Positions 27,248 to 39,200 of a stretch of DNA of 64,000 nt are shown here, in pieces (position 1 is the first letter of the stretch; each line of letters begins with the position of its first letter). The position numbers and the translations under genes are program-made. This stretch comes from Onthophagus taurus (Eukaryota > Arthropoda > Insecta > Coleoptera > Scarabaeidae): contig NC_091972.1 in NCBI RefSeq assembly GCF_036711975.1, positions 14,575,001 to 14,639,000 of the forward strand. Direction: 5' to 3'. The notes beneath the pieces are model-generated. The model had not been told where the DNA came from, ran no database searches, and worked only from the letters and a program-made list of their open reading frames with translations.

Positions 27248-30200
27248 TCAATCTAAACTATATACTAAAGGTTTTTCAAAATTTACTTTAGATATATCTT
27301 GTATCTGCTTGTTGGCTGCTTTTAATATTAATTTATCATCGTCTTTTGTTGCAAATAACTTTGAAAAACGATCTTCGTTTTGTCTTTTATCTCTCAACGA
27401 TTCATATGCTTCAATCAACTTTTTGTACTTATCCGTACCTGTCCAATTAGTATTTTTACGTGAAAACCTATTTACAACATCATTTTGATCTTTTCTTTGT
27501 AGTGAGGTTTCTGCATCAGGGAATTGCGTTGGTCGATTCAGGTTTGCTACGAAATAAGTTTCGTCATCATTAGATAAATTTACTTCAATCGGGACGATGT
27601 GTTGCTCGGAATCTTGTATTATATCACGTATTACACTCTCTGTATTATGCGAAGATTCGTCATCTTCAATTTTTGTATTCCCTGATGACTCTATAACTTG
27701 AGCTTCGTTAAACAAATGACTATGTATTGTTGAACGAAGTGATTTACCATTTTGTTCTACGAGGTCTTGTTGTGGCTCTTGATATAAATTTAATGCTCTG
27801 GAAATGAAGAAAAAATATTGAACAATTATTAATGGAAAAATACATTTTTAAATGTTAACAGGAACCTACAGATTTTTGTCTTATCAGAAATAGAAACATT
27901 TAAAATATTTGTGATGAAAGTCATGAAGGAATTTCGAAGACTGGTTTGCTAATAGAATTCGATAACATAATTTCCTGAAGGTCCCTGTTCTTAGACTTTA
28001 AATTACTCTTGTTAATAATGGATACATCATACAATTTTCGTATCTTTGAAGAAGCTTCCTCGTTGGTATCTTCTTCGTTATCATCATTGCTCACTCTTTT
28101 ATATCTTTGTTTCTGCTTCAACGATGAATCTTTATGTGGCGTTGAAGCTTCTCGAACTTCAATAGGAGATCGTGAAGATGGACTTAAAATATCATTAATC
28201 TCTTGAGAACCCGATCGTGGTTTTGGTTGATATTTTGAAGAAATCATCATATTAATTGGTGTAGATAAACTTGATTGTATAATTCTTTGAAGACTTTGAG
28301 GTGATAAGCGTTGCGGACCCGTTGGATTAGGAGGTGCGTTACCACCTCCCATTGAAGCTTGTTGCGGATTTCCTATATTATTCATTTTCATCATATTTTC
28401 TTTCACCATACCATCAACACTAAATGGTGGTAAATATGTATTTGCTCCGCCTAATCCTAATTGCATTAAATCTTTTGTAACCAAATCTGGGTAAGAATAT
28501 TTTGTTGTATCTTCGGCAGGATTACCAGGATTATTTGTTGCCCCTGAAGGACCACTAGGTCCTTCAGGACCTCCAGCTCCTTCAGGACCTCCAAGATTTG
28601 AAGAACCTCCCACATTTCCAGGACCTGCAAGATTTCCAGGACCTCCGAGATTTCCAGGACCTTCATCAGGACCGTTCATCTTCTGTTCAGATCCATCAGG
28701 ACCTCGAGACCCACCTGGACCTCTAGATTTTTCAGGTTCCCCATATCCTCCGCCCGTAGTTAATTGTTGACCATTTTGAATTGCGCATTGTGGTTGATTG
28801 GCATGTTTTGTTGGCTCGGGTTGTGGTTGTGGTGCGGGGGCTGGTGGTGGTTGAGAACGTATTTGTAGTTCTGTACCATGTTCTTCAGATATTGAGGGAT
28901 TAGAATGAAGGGAGAAAGGAATCACATTTTGGTTCAAAACCATATTTCCAGAATATGGTACTTGAATGTTATTTAAGTCATTTCTTCTATAATCTTTTAA
29001 ATCGCTGAATGGTAAATCTTTATCTGCATGTCGTACGTCATCGTGAATTTTTGTAGGTGGATTTTCATGAACTTTTTGATGTTCTGAAATATATTGGTTC
29101 ATATCTTCAATTTTTCGTTGATCTTGTTGGGTTTCTATCAACACTTGCTGTCGGTGTGTTACCTCATTGTTGGAAATTTTATTCATTTGAACGGAACGTT
29201 GTAATATTGTAGTGAATTCAACTTGTTTATTTTCCGCTTGAAAATTTGCCATGTTTTGTTGATGTGGCGCTGCAAGTTCTTCGTCGGATATTGGAGGTTC
29301 TTTTGGTTCTTTAACACCACTTGGGCAAGTTGATGCTGAAGACTTAGAATTCTCAAGTAAATCTGTTAACAGTTTGAGATGATCTAATAAATAATTTCTA
29401 ACCGGAGTTACTTGTACTTGACACCTCATAGACATTCTTTCGTATTTCTCTAACAATCTTTGTATCAATCTTATTCTTTTTCTTAGTTCATCTTTATTGT
29501 CATCCGCCTCTTCTTTTCCAATGTCCTGTTCACCACTTGGTTCTTCGAAAAGTAAATGCCCTTGTTCTTCTTCTGGAGGAGCAGTTACTGAGTCTTGGCT
29601 CGATCTATATTTTATTTTAGGCAAAGGATAACCCTCTGCTATTTGACTACTCTTCTTAAAATTCCTCATTCCTTTAGTTATACGAATTATATACAATTTT
29701 AAATTCGGTGATAATTTTAAACACGTTTTCCTATGCACTTGATCTGCTACTATTCTATTTAACATTACGATAACTTCATGTAACATTTCTTCAGCGTGTT
29801 TAATATCAACTTTTGCTTGATCTTCTCTAAATGATTTAATATTCATCTGTAGAAAAAAATATCTATTAAAAAATATTGTTTAAGGATGTTGTTTTTAAGG
29901 GTTTATTTGTAACGATTATGTAGGGCAACAACTTGAGTAGGAACTCTGAGTACTACATTAAGAATCCAAGATACACGGGTCTGTAGAAGCCTAGAATGCC
30001 GATCAGGTCAGTACTTACTAAACACTATCATAACAATAATCCACAAACAAAATAACGCCCAGAAAAAGAAAAGAAAGAAACGAACAAACCTATACAATAT
30101 AATACAGATAACTTGCTTCAAGACAGTATAAAGTAGTTATACTAAAAAAATACTGGATGAAAAAATACAAAAAAATTTAAACGAAAAGAAAATGAGACTC

Positions 30201-33200
30201 AATCATACTCTGCCTTATGTGAAAAACATATAGAAGAAAGAAACAACAAAATTATATGGAATGAGGGTCTATAAAAACAAAAGGCATGTCAGAAATGGCT
30301 AAATCAAGATAAAGTAGAGTGATAAAGATAAACTTGGATGACACAAGAGACAGAGTGTGTAAAAAACTAGATCTGAGGAGGATCACGAGCCTCAATAGCT
30401 TGGAGCTTGCTACGATCCTTAGCTCATAGCACTCATAGCTTATGTGTTAGCACAGATCCTAACACAATCACTAGCAACACATAGAGTAAAAAGACTCGGT
30501 AGAAATAAATAATGTAGACATAGTAAAACAGCACTGAAAGCAATAATGAAAAACAATATGTATATATTTCCTTTTCTTACGACCGCATCTTGAGTGAGAT
30601 GATGTTGCTTTACTTAAATAGAAAAAACTTCTTGGAAATAAGAATCTCTTTCAGAATAGCTCGCAGCTTTAGATAGCTATACAGAAAACGCAAACGAAAG
30701 TTTTAACCCAGATATGCCTAACGTTTTGTATGTAAATCACATATTTTCCGTCCTTCTCCTTTTAACCTTGATTATTTCTATTAGTTTCATTGCCATCAAG
30801 CATTAATGTATGTGTTGTATAACAACTGAGGATTCTTGGCACCTTTTACGCTAACTTCATGTGAAAACAACATGTCAAAAAGAAATATTAACAACTCAGA
30901 CTTAATTATAGGAACATGTACTGAATATTGGGTAGACATTCTCCCTTGACAGTATACAACACGTTTATACTTTATCAACAAGTCCTCAAACCAGTGTTGA
31001 CTTATGGCATTCAACTCTTAGGTTGGACCAGTCAAAGCATAGTTATAGAAGACTCAATACTGTTGAAAACTACATACTACCAAGAGATACTACTATACGA
31101 GTAATAGAAGAATAGATATTGCTGGTAGAGGACTAAATACTACCGATAGATGACTATATACCACTTCCAGAAGACTACCTACTGCTGGTAGGAGACTAGT
31201 TACTGCTGAAAAACGATGACGTGTCTTTTCTCGTCTTTGAAGACTTTGTGAATGGCGAGGGTATTCCAGAGACTTAGAAGGAAGAATGAATAGTACCGAT
31301 CCATAGAAAAGGCGATAAGAAAACCTGTCACAACTACCGATGTCTAACAGTTACAAATTAATTAAGCAGACTATGAGGTCCAATACTAAAAAACTGAATA
31401 CAGGGAGAATAGACGCCATTTGAAATGGAAAAACAGTTGATTGGGTATAGAACTTGACGATGATAGATGACCAGCTGGTGGTGGCTCAGGATGAGGGGAA
31501 CCTTGAGTATGTGATAAGGAAATCAGATGCATACGACCACTAGGGCTTTGTAATGAAAAGAGCAGTATCTTTGCGTAGGCGAAGAAAAAATTATCTGGTT
31601 TTTAACACCATCATCAAAGCGTGAAGAATAGAGTGGGAATAAAATCTCTTCTTGAACAAAAAAAATTCTAAAAACACACCACAGCAGTTATACATCTTTA
31701 GCTCTGCGGTGCTGCATGGATGCGAAACCTGGTACCTAACCAAACAATTAGAGGACCGCTTACAGGCAGTGGAAGTTGACTTCTGGAGAAGAGCAGCTGG
31801 TAATACCAAAATGGACAGAGTGTGGAATACCGACATATACAAGATTATGGGGTGCAGGCAACGATTGTCAACTTAGTGCATATAAGATGGGTAATGAGAG
31901 AATCAAAAAACGAGGCATTGAAGTCTAATAGAAAGAATATTCAGGGGACATTCAAAAACTACTTGGGCATAGAGGATTCGAAAGGCTGAATCCATATTGA
32001 TTGTTTCATTAATCGAACTTTAATTTTATTTCTTCAGAGGTGTAGAAATAGAATTTCTGCTAAACTAATAGGGACACGATGGACGACATTCAAGTTGGTA
32101 GGAGAGATAGTTTCAATAGAATGGAGAAGTAAGAAGCAAACCACTTCAACAAGGCACTTTGGGTCCCGATTTATATTAAGCTCAACACAGATGTCTACTG
32201 AACAATTTTAGATAACAATGTACTTGCCTGCCTGCGTTATGGCAGTTTTACTCATGCTACTTTTAGGACGACAACGCTAGCTGTCATGTTGCGAAGTTCA
32301 CCATCGATTGGTATGGTCACAACGAGATTACTCGAATGGATTGACTTGCCCAGAGTTCAGACCTGAACCCCATCGAGAACCTCTGGGATGAATTGGATCG
32401 TCAATTTAAGGAGTGCAATAACCGTCCAAAAACGCAGTAAGAACTTACGTATCTTCTCTAAGACTAGTGGAAGAAAATATCAGTAGCCATCGTAGATGGA
32501 GTTGTGGAAAGCATGCCAAGGAGGGTTGAAGCTATAATATTCTGATAATAAAATAATAATACCATTGACATAAATAACATGATTACATAAAAAATATGTG
32601 AAAAAATAAACAGAGAAAAGGTAGAGTTTCTCAATATCGGGAGCACTTTTAATCAGGATAGGGTGCGCAATTTCATATGAACATAAAACCTTTGCAGCTT
32701 TCTTCACGTTACTTAATGTAAACATGTCCGCATGTTAGATCTTCGCTGATGAAACATCATTCAAAGATGTCCTCAATAGAGAAGTTAGGAGGAAAATCTA
32801 GAATGTTGTGCTGGTTGTGCTTCTTTCCAAGTGTTGATGACACTTCCCATACATCTCATTACCCCATAATGGCATGAGAGGAAGTTTTTATAAAACGAAA
32901 AGAACAAGAACTCCGACTAAACCATGAATACTCGAAGGACATGGGAAAACAAATATTTTTCATTGATGAATTCAGTGTAGGTCGCACATATGATATATGA
33001 CAAACTCGTTAATGAAATTAAAATTATTAAGGAGTATAGATTTGGGATAGCAACAATATAAAGTAATTCCATAAAATATATTTAAATTAAAACTACTTAC
33101 CACATTTTCATAAGCACATTCTTTCGAATTTGATATACTACCTCCAAATCTATTAAATAATCCACTATTATCTTTTAATTTCCCATAAAATATATTAATA

Positions 33201-36200
33201 AGATTCATTGGTAAATCACCATTAAGCATATTTCTCATATCTTCCCGTTCCTTTTTCTTTTGTTCATCATCAGTTCCTTTTGATCGATTCGAAGCTTCGT
33301 CATATCCTTCAGATTGTTTTGTTATCGTTAAGTTATCCGGACATGCTGTTGAAATTTGTGATGAATCGGTGGCAATTTCATTTTCTGGTGAAAAGTCTTG
33401 GCTGCCACTTTGAGGCGTTTGAGCGTCACGAAAACTAGCGATATCTCCTGGATTGTTCGCACGCTCCAAGTTTTGACCAAAACGATGATTTTGAATGTAG
33501 TCGTTGTAATTGAATGGTATTATTTGATTGAGAGGTGGTTGGGATACTTGTCTGGTAAATTGGTGAAGATTTCTTAATTTTCTACGAAGACGTATGTTTT
33601 CTTCGCCACCGTCATCTTCGAGGATTGGAGAAAGATAAGATGACTCGGATTCTAAATTTTTTAATTGTCTGCCTAATGTACTTCTTTTTGAATTGAAACT
33701 GATTGGTTGTTCGATGACATCTTTAAAACTTTCAACATCATCTAATTTAATTTTTGAATTTTCTGTTGATGTTCGTTCAATATCATCAAAATTTTCGTAT
33801 GAATTCTTAGATATGTCTACTATATCATCGAACATTTTTTTTTTAAGTTTTTTTTTTTGGTTATCAACTTTTTTTCTGGGCCGCGAAACTTCTACCAAAC
33901 CTCCTCCTGTATCTGGTGTTGTGTTTTCATCTCTTTGTTTTTGTTCTTCGTATTCTTGCTTACGTTTTACTGGTATTTCTATGTTATCCAAGCTATCATC
34001 TCCGGAGGAAATTGGTAAATCATCATCATCTTGAACTGAAGCGTTTTCAAAATATTCATCGAGTGATTTATAGATATCGGGATTATGCGCTTTTTTTCTA
34101 GATCTCATCACGGAATCGTAAACTTTTTGAAATAAAAGCTTTTCCTTCAAATCTTCGTCTACCGATTCTATGTCCATATACGCTTCTTTGGCCGGCCTAA
34201 CTACAGGAACTAAAGAATTTTTCATAATTCTCTTTTCGTGATAATACTCTAAATCATCCGGCGAAACATTTTGACTATTTTTTTGAACGGTTTCTTCTTG
34301 AGCTGCGTTTATGACTGGTATTATAACGTTTCGTTTCGGAGGAAATCTTTCGTAGTAAAATTGGTCATCATCTAAATGATCAGAACGTTTCGTTTGTTTT
34401 TTTCGTTGATCTAATTTTAAAACATCTTCAATTTCTCTTTTGAGCAAATCATTGTCGTAATAACCACCCGGGCCTCTAACACATTGATCTTTCGGAATGG
34501 GTTTTTGATGCTTTTTCTCCGAATGATGATGTACGACAGATGGACGAATATCTCGTCTCGATAAACTTGGTGTAAAACGATTTTTATATCGACTTATTAA
34601 ACCTTGAATATTTTGCGATAAAATTTGATTTCTTTCGGGATTTTTAATCATCATGTTTCTTTGATCGTTTTCAAGAATTTCTTCTTCAGATAATTCTTCG
34701 AGAGATTGAGGTTTGTGAAACAAAGATAAGGGATATTTATCGGATTCCCTGCTCGTTATTATATCTTTAATATCATCTTCTCCTATATTTTGCGGGAATA
34801 CATCGTCGGAATCTTGAGTTGACGATTGGAATCCCGTTGTGGGCGCTGAAGTTTTACCTCCAATATGCACAACAGTACTACTTTTGATTAAAATCGGTTT
34901 CTTATCTGTTTTTGGTTCTGATATTATTAAATCGGAATCTTCAACTGGATCCTCTCTTAATGGCGAAGACTGTGCTTTTAATGGTTCTCTATGAGCACTT
35001 TCAAACGCATTTGTGTTATTGTTACATTGAACCGAAGCCGATGCATTTAATGATAAACTTCCTGAGACGGCGTTAGATTTTGAAGCGGACGAAGTTTCAG
35101 TTTCGTGAGATGTAGGTTGATATGCTTTGAAAGCTGCTTGGCTACCGGAAGTTTCATCTTTAGATGATTCCCCAACAGACGCAGCTTGACCTTGTTTCGG
35201 CTTTTTATCTTTATCTTGCGTTTCTGGTTCTTTATCTTCATCAGAAGCATCTTTTTCGTCTTCATTTCCTTTATTATCATCGTTTTCATTTTCGGCATTT
35301 TTATTTTCACCATTTTCTTTGTTATCAGATTCTTTTTCATTGTCTACGTTTTCTGATTCATTATCTTTTTCATCGTTTTTGCTAGCTTCACTTTCTTTAC
35401 CGTCTTCGCTTTCTTTATTTTCATCATTTTCTGTGCCACCTTCAGTTTCACTTTTAACATCTTCACTTGATTCCTTGTTTTCTTCCCCATCTTTTGATTT
35501 GGCTTGGTCAAGTTTGCAATTTCCGCTAGATTGTTTTTCGTTTTCATTCGAATTATTCGCGTTATCATCTTCCTGGTGACCTTTCTTCCTCATTTGATCA
35601 ACTTTCGCTTTAAAAGCTGCACCAGTTTCATCGTGCCCCCCTTTTAGAGCTGCTTGTGCTTTTTTAGGCTGCCCTTCATTAAATGGTTTGGAAGTATCAG
35701 TATTATTGTTTTCATTTGTCTTTGTTGTATCGGGTGAATCACCTTCCTCTTTATAAATTTCATCTGGTTGTTCAGTATCTTCGTTACTCTCCGTTGTGGC
35801 GTCGCCATTTTCTTGAGTGTCTTCGGATTCTCTTCCCCCTTCGGTTATATCTTCAACTTTTCCTACTTTTTTTGATTCATCAACGGGTTTGGTTTCTTCA
35901 GAGTCAGAATTGTTTTCGTTTTCGTCTTGTCCTCCAGCCGGTTCGGCTTTATTTTCAGTTTGATGGATTTCTTCTCCTGAACTTCCAACATTTCCTCCTT
36001 GGCCATATGTTTCATTCTTATGGCTACTTTTAAGAGAATGTCCATTGGGCGAATTACAATATTTTCCTTTTTTAATTAATTCAATAATGTTTTTGGTTAA
36101 CTGTTGCAATTCTTGATCGTTGTTCACGTCAACTTTGGGTGATTTCGTTCCTACTTCCAAATCAGAACCTTCTTCACTTGGATTTTCAGAACCCGCCCCA

Positions 36201-39200
36201 TTTGAAACCATATTAATCGTTACGTTGAAATAATTATAATTGATTGCATTATCTCCTTGGTTACCAGCCGATGTTGATCCTGTTTCTTCTTCTTCTTCTA
36301 AAATTCCACCAGTTTCACTTTCTTCATCATCTTTTGATTCGTTATTACTATCATTTTTAGGTAATTCATAAACTTTGCCTTCACTTTTCATAGCAGCTAA
36401 TGGTTCAGAACTTTTCCCTTCTCCAGCACTTACTTTTTCTCCTGCTGGTCGCGGCTTGGAAACTTCAGCAGTATTATCTTGATCAGAATTATCTTGTGGT
36501 TCAACATCTTTTTGTTCAGTATCATTTTGTCCCTCATCTTTTTCTCCACCATCTTTTTGTTCAGCATCATTTTGTCCACCATCTTTTTCTCCACTATCTT
36601 TTTGTTCAGCATCATTTTGTCCACCATCTTTTTGTCCACCGTCTTTCTCCTCACCATCATTTTGTTCTGCACCATCTTTTTCTTCCGAACCATTTTGTGC
36701 ATCATCTTTCTGTTCACCATCTTGTTCCGGAACATCTTTTTTCCCACCATCTTTTTGCTCGGCATCCTTTTGTCCAGCATCTTCTTGTCCACCATCTTTT
36801 TGTTCACTTTTAACATCTGCCTCATCACCATTTTCCGAAGTTTCTTGATTATCTTCATTCGGCGGAGTTTCATCAGTCGATCCAGGATTACATTCGGAGG
36901 AGTGTTCAGCTTGTTCCTGTAGACATTCGATCAATCCCATTGACCCCGTTACCACATTTTCCAAATGACAAGTCGTACTAATTACCTTTGTGCCGTTACG
37001 ATCTTGCACGTTCATCGTCGGGCTGCGTGGTCTCGGTTTCGATCGATAAACTGTGACAGCCGATTCGCCATCTGTTAATATCAATGCTCTTTTTTCAGTT
37101 ACTGCTATAATAAGAAGTTAAAACAACTTGAAGTTGTTTGTGAATAATAAAGTTATGATTACCTTTATTAAAATCTTCATCTTTTTTTTCCTCAGATCTT
37201 GATGGTTTTATATCCATGTCATCATCATCATCTTTAAATGATCCAATAACGTCATTTCCTTCGCTGTTTTTGTAATTGTTATATTTGGCTTTGTTATTTT
37301 TTTTTGATTTTTTTAGATGTTTGTATATTACTTTTGGCTCAAATTCTTCTAGTTGTGCATCTTCTTTATTAGGTCTTCTATGTTTTGCTACTTTCTTTCT
37401 ATGGCTATGAAGCGTTACCTTTTTAGGTTTGCTGTGATATTCTTTTTCATCATCTTCTTTGGTGTTAAATTCTTCTTTATCATCTTTTTCGTCACCATCT
37501 TCTTTCATTCCTTTTTCTTCATCATCATCTTTATTATTTTTTCCATCGATTACTTCCTTATCATCATCCTCTTCTTCCATTCCTTGCCTTTCTTCTTGCC
37601 TTTCTTCTTGTCTTTCATCTTGTCTTTCATCTTGTTTATCTTCTTCATTCGATTCTTTTCTATCATCATATTTATCATATTTATATTTTTCAAATTTATC
37701 ATAATTATTTTTCTCTTCTAGTTCATCAGCGTCGACGTCATCATTATCATCTTTAGACTTGATTCTTCTTGCCATCACTTTAGGCTTAACATAATCATAT
37801 TCATCCGTTGTTGTGTGCTTATGATGTATTTTTTTATCTCGATTTTTATCTAAATAGCAATAAACAAGTTGACGCTCATCATCGGAAACGTCTTTATCAT
37901 AATTTTTGTTATGCTTTAAATGTTTTCTTTCTTCGATTAATTTGTTATTATTTTTTTTTCTTTCTTTTACTCTTTTCCTCAAATATTCTTCGTCTTCGCT
38001 TTCATTATCAGCTTCATCACTATCTAAGATAACATCATCTCGATATTTCATTTTAGGCCGAATCTTTTTTTTAATTTTTTTTTGAACATGTTTAATATTT
38101 TCTAACTCTTCCTCATCACCTCCTTCCTCCGCCTGGTTAGATGCGTGATTACGGGATTTTTCTCGATATTTCTCCAATTTTTCAGAAGAAATACTAATTG
38201 GTTTTGCTGAAATCAAAATACAAGTTGATTGATCGTTCGAATCTCTGTTAGATTTTGATTCTTCCGTTGTACTTTCAGCTTCATTTGATTCTTTCTCAGA
38301 TTCTTGAGTATAACAAGTCGTAGCTTTTGTGAATCTCGTACTTTTCTTTTTGGAATGAGAACTATGTTCTGTTGAAGATATATCTTCCTGTTGATTCATT
38401 TGTTTGATATGCAATTCAGGGCCATTTTTTGTACTTTTCTCCCCATTCTTTTCATCGGAAACTTGAAAATCATCTATCGTGGTTATACTTATAGCTATTG
38501 CGTCCGAGGCGTTTTTATGATCATGTTTATGCAGTGATTGTTCATCAGATCTTCGTTTATTGGACCCATCGAGATTATTGAAAGAATCTGCGTAAGATCT
38601 TCGTTTTGGATCGATAACATCTATATGCAAAGTTTCGGTTTCTTCAATTTTTGGACTCAAATCTAAAGGTTCGTTTTCTTGAACTTTTTTTTGTTTGTAA
38701 TGGGGTTCTTTTGAGTCATTTCCTGGTTCTTCATCTGGCTCATCATCTTCAGACCGTTTTAGCATGTTCAAATACAAATCGTAAGGATCTCTTTTTTCTC
38801 TCATTTCTTCGTTTGCTTCATCATTATTATCATAATAATAATAATTTTCCTCGTTTTGCAATTTTCTTCCTTTAAAATTCGGCATACTCTTTGATAATTG
38901 ATTCGTTTGAATTTCTCGTTTTTGTTCAAAGTTGTCGTAATAATTATAATCCATTTGTTTAATTGGGCTAAGTTTCCCTTGGTTATTTTCATAATAAAAT
39001 TGATCGTTTTCTAAGTTTAAAATCGATGGGTTATCAAGAATTACTTTTTTCTTTGCGATAATATTTCTTTTTTGATCAGTATCAATAACTTTTTCATCTA
39101 AATCGGAAATCTTTTTTAATTCTTTATTTTCGGTTGATTTTTTTCCTAAATGAATAACATCTTCTGAATCTTTAACTCTAAAACTATCAAGAGAATTAAT

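Larger units (their letters stand above)
29847..33100. other. Large intron of the giant gene filled with mobile-element debris
   Basis: A 3.25-kb intron bounded by GTAAGT (33100 side) and CTACAG (29847 side). Recognisable content: minisatellite (31040-31215), RTE-like LINE (31240-31880), Tc1-like transposase remnant (32100-32540). The part 29870-31030 holds nothing I recognise. Confidence 0.8.

Noticed and set aside
30350..30480. Repeated 'AGCTTATG / TAGCACAGATCC' words as a possible tRNA or small RNA
   Set aside because: No cloverleaf, A/B box pair or terminator could be fitted.
32745..32790. CTGATGAAACATC as a further hammerhead core
   Set aside because: No stem II plus GAAA follows at a sensible distance, and no stem I can be drawn.
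35319..36922. Plus-strand frames of Phe/Ser/His-rich low complexity over the giant gene
   Set aside because: They are reverse-strand images of GAA/GAT/AAA-rich codons of the minus-strand exon. The minus-strand frames run for thousands of codons with matching splice phases, these do not.
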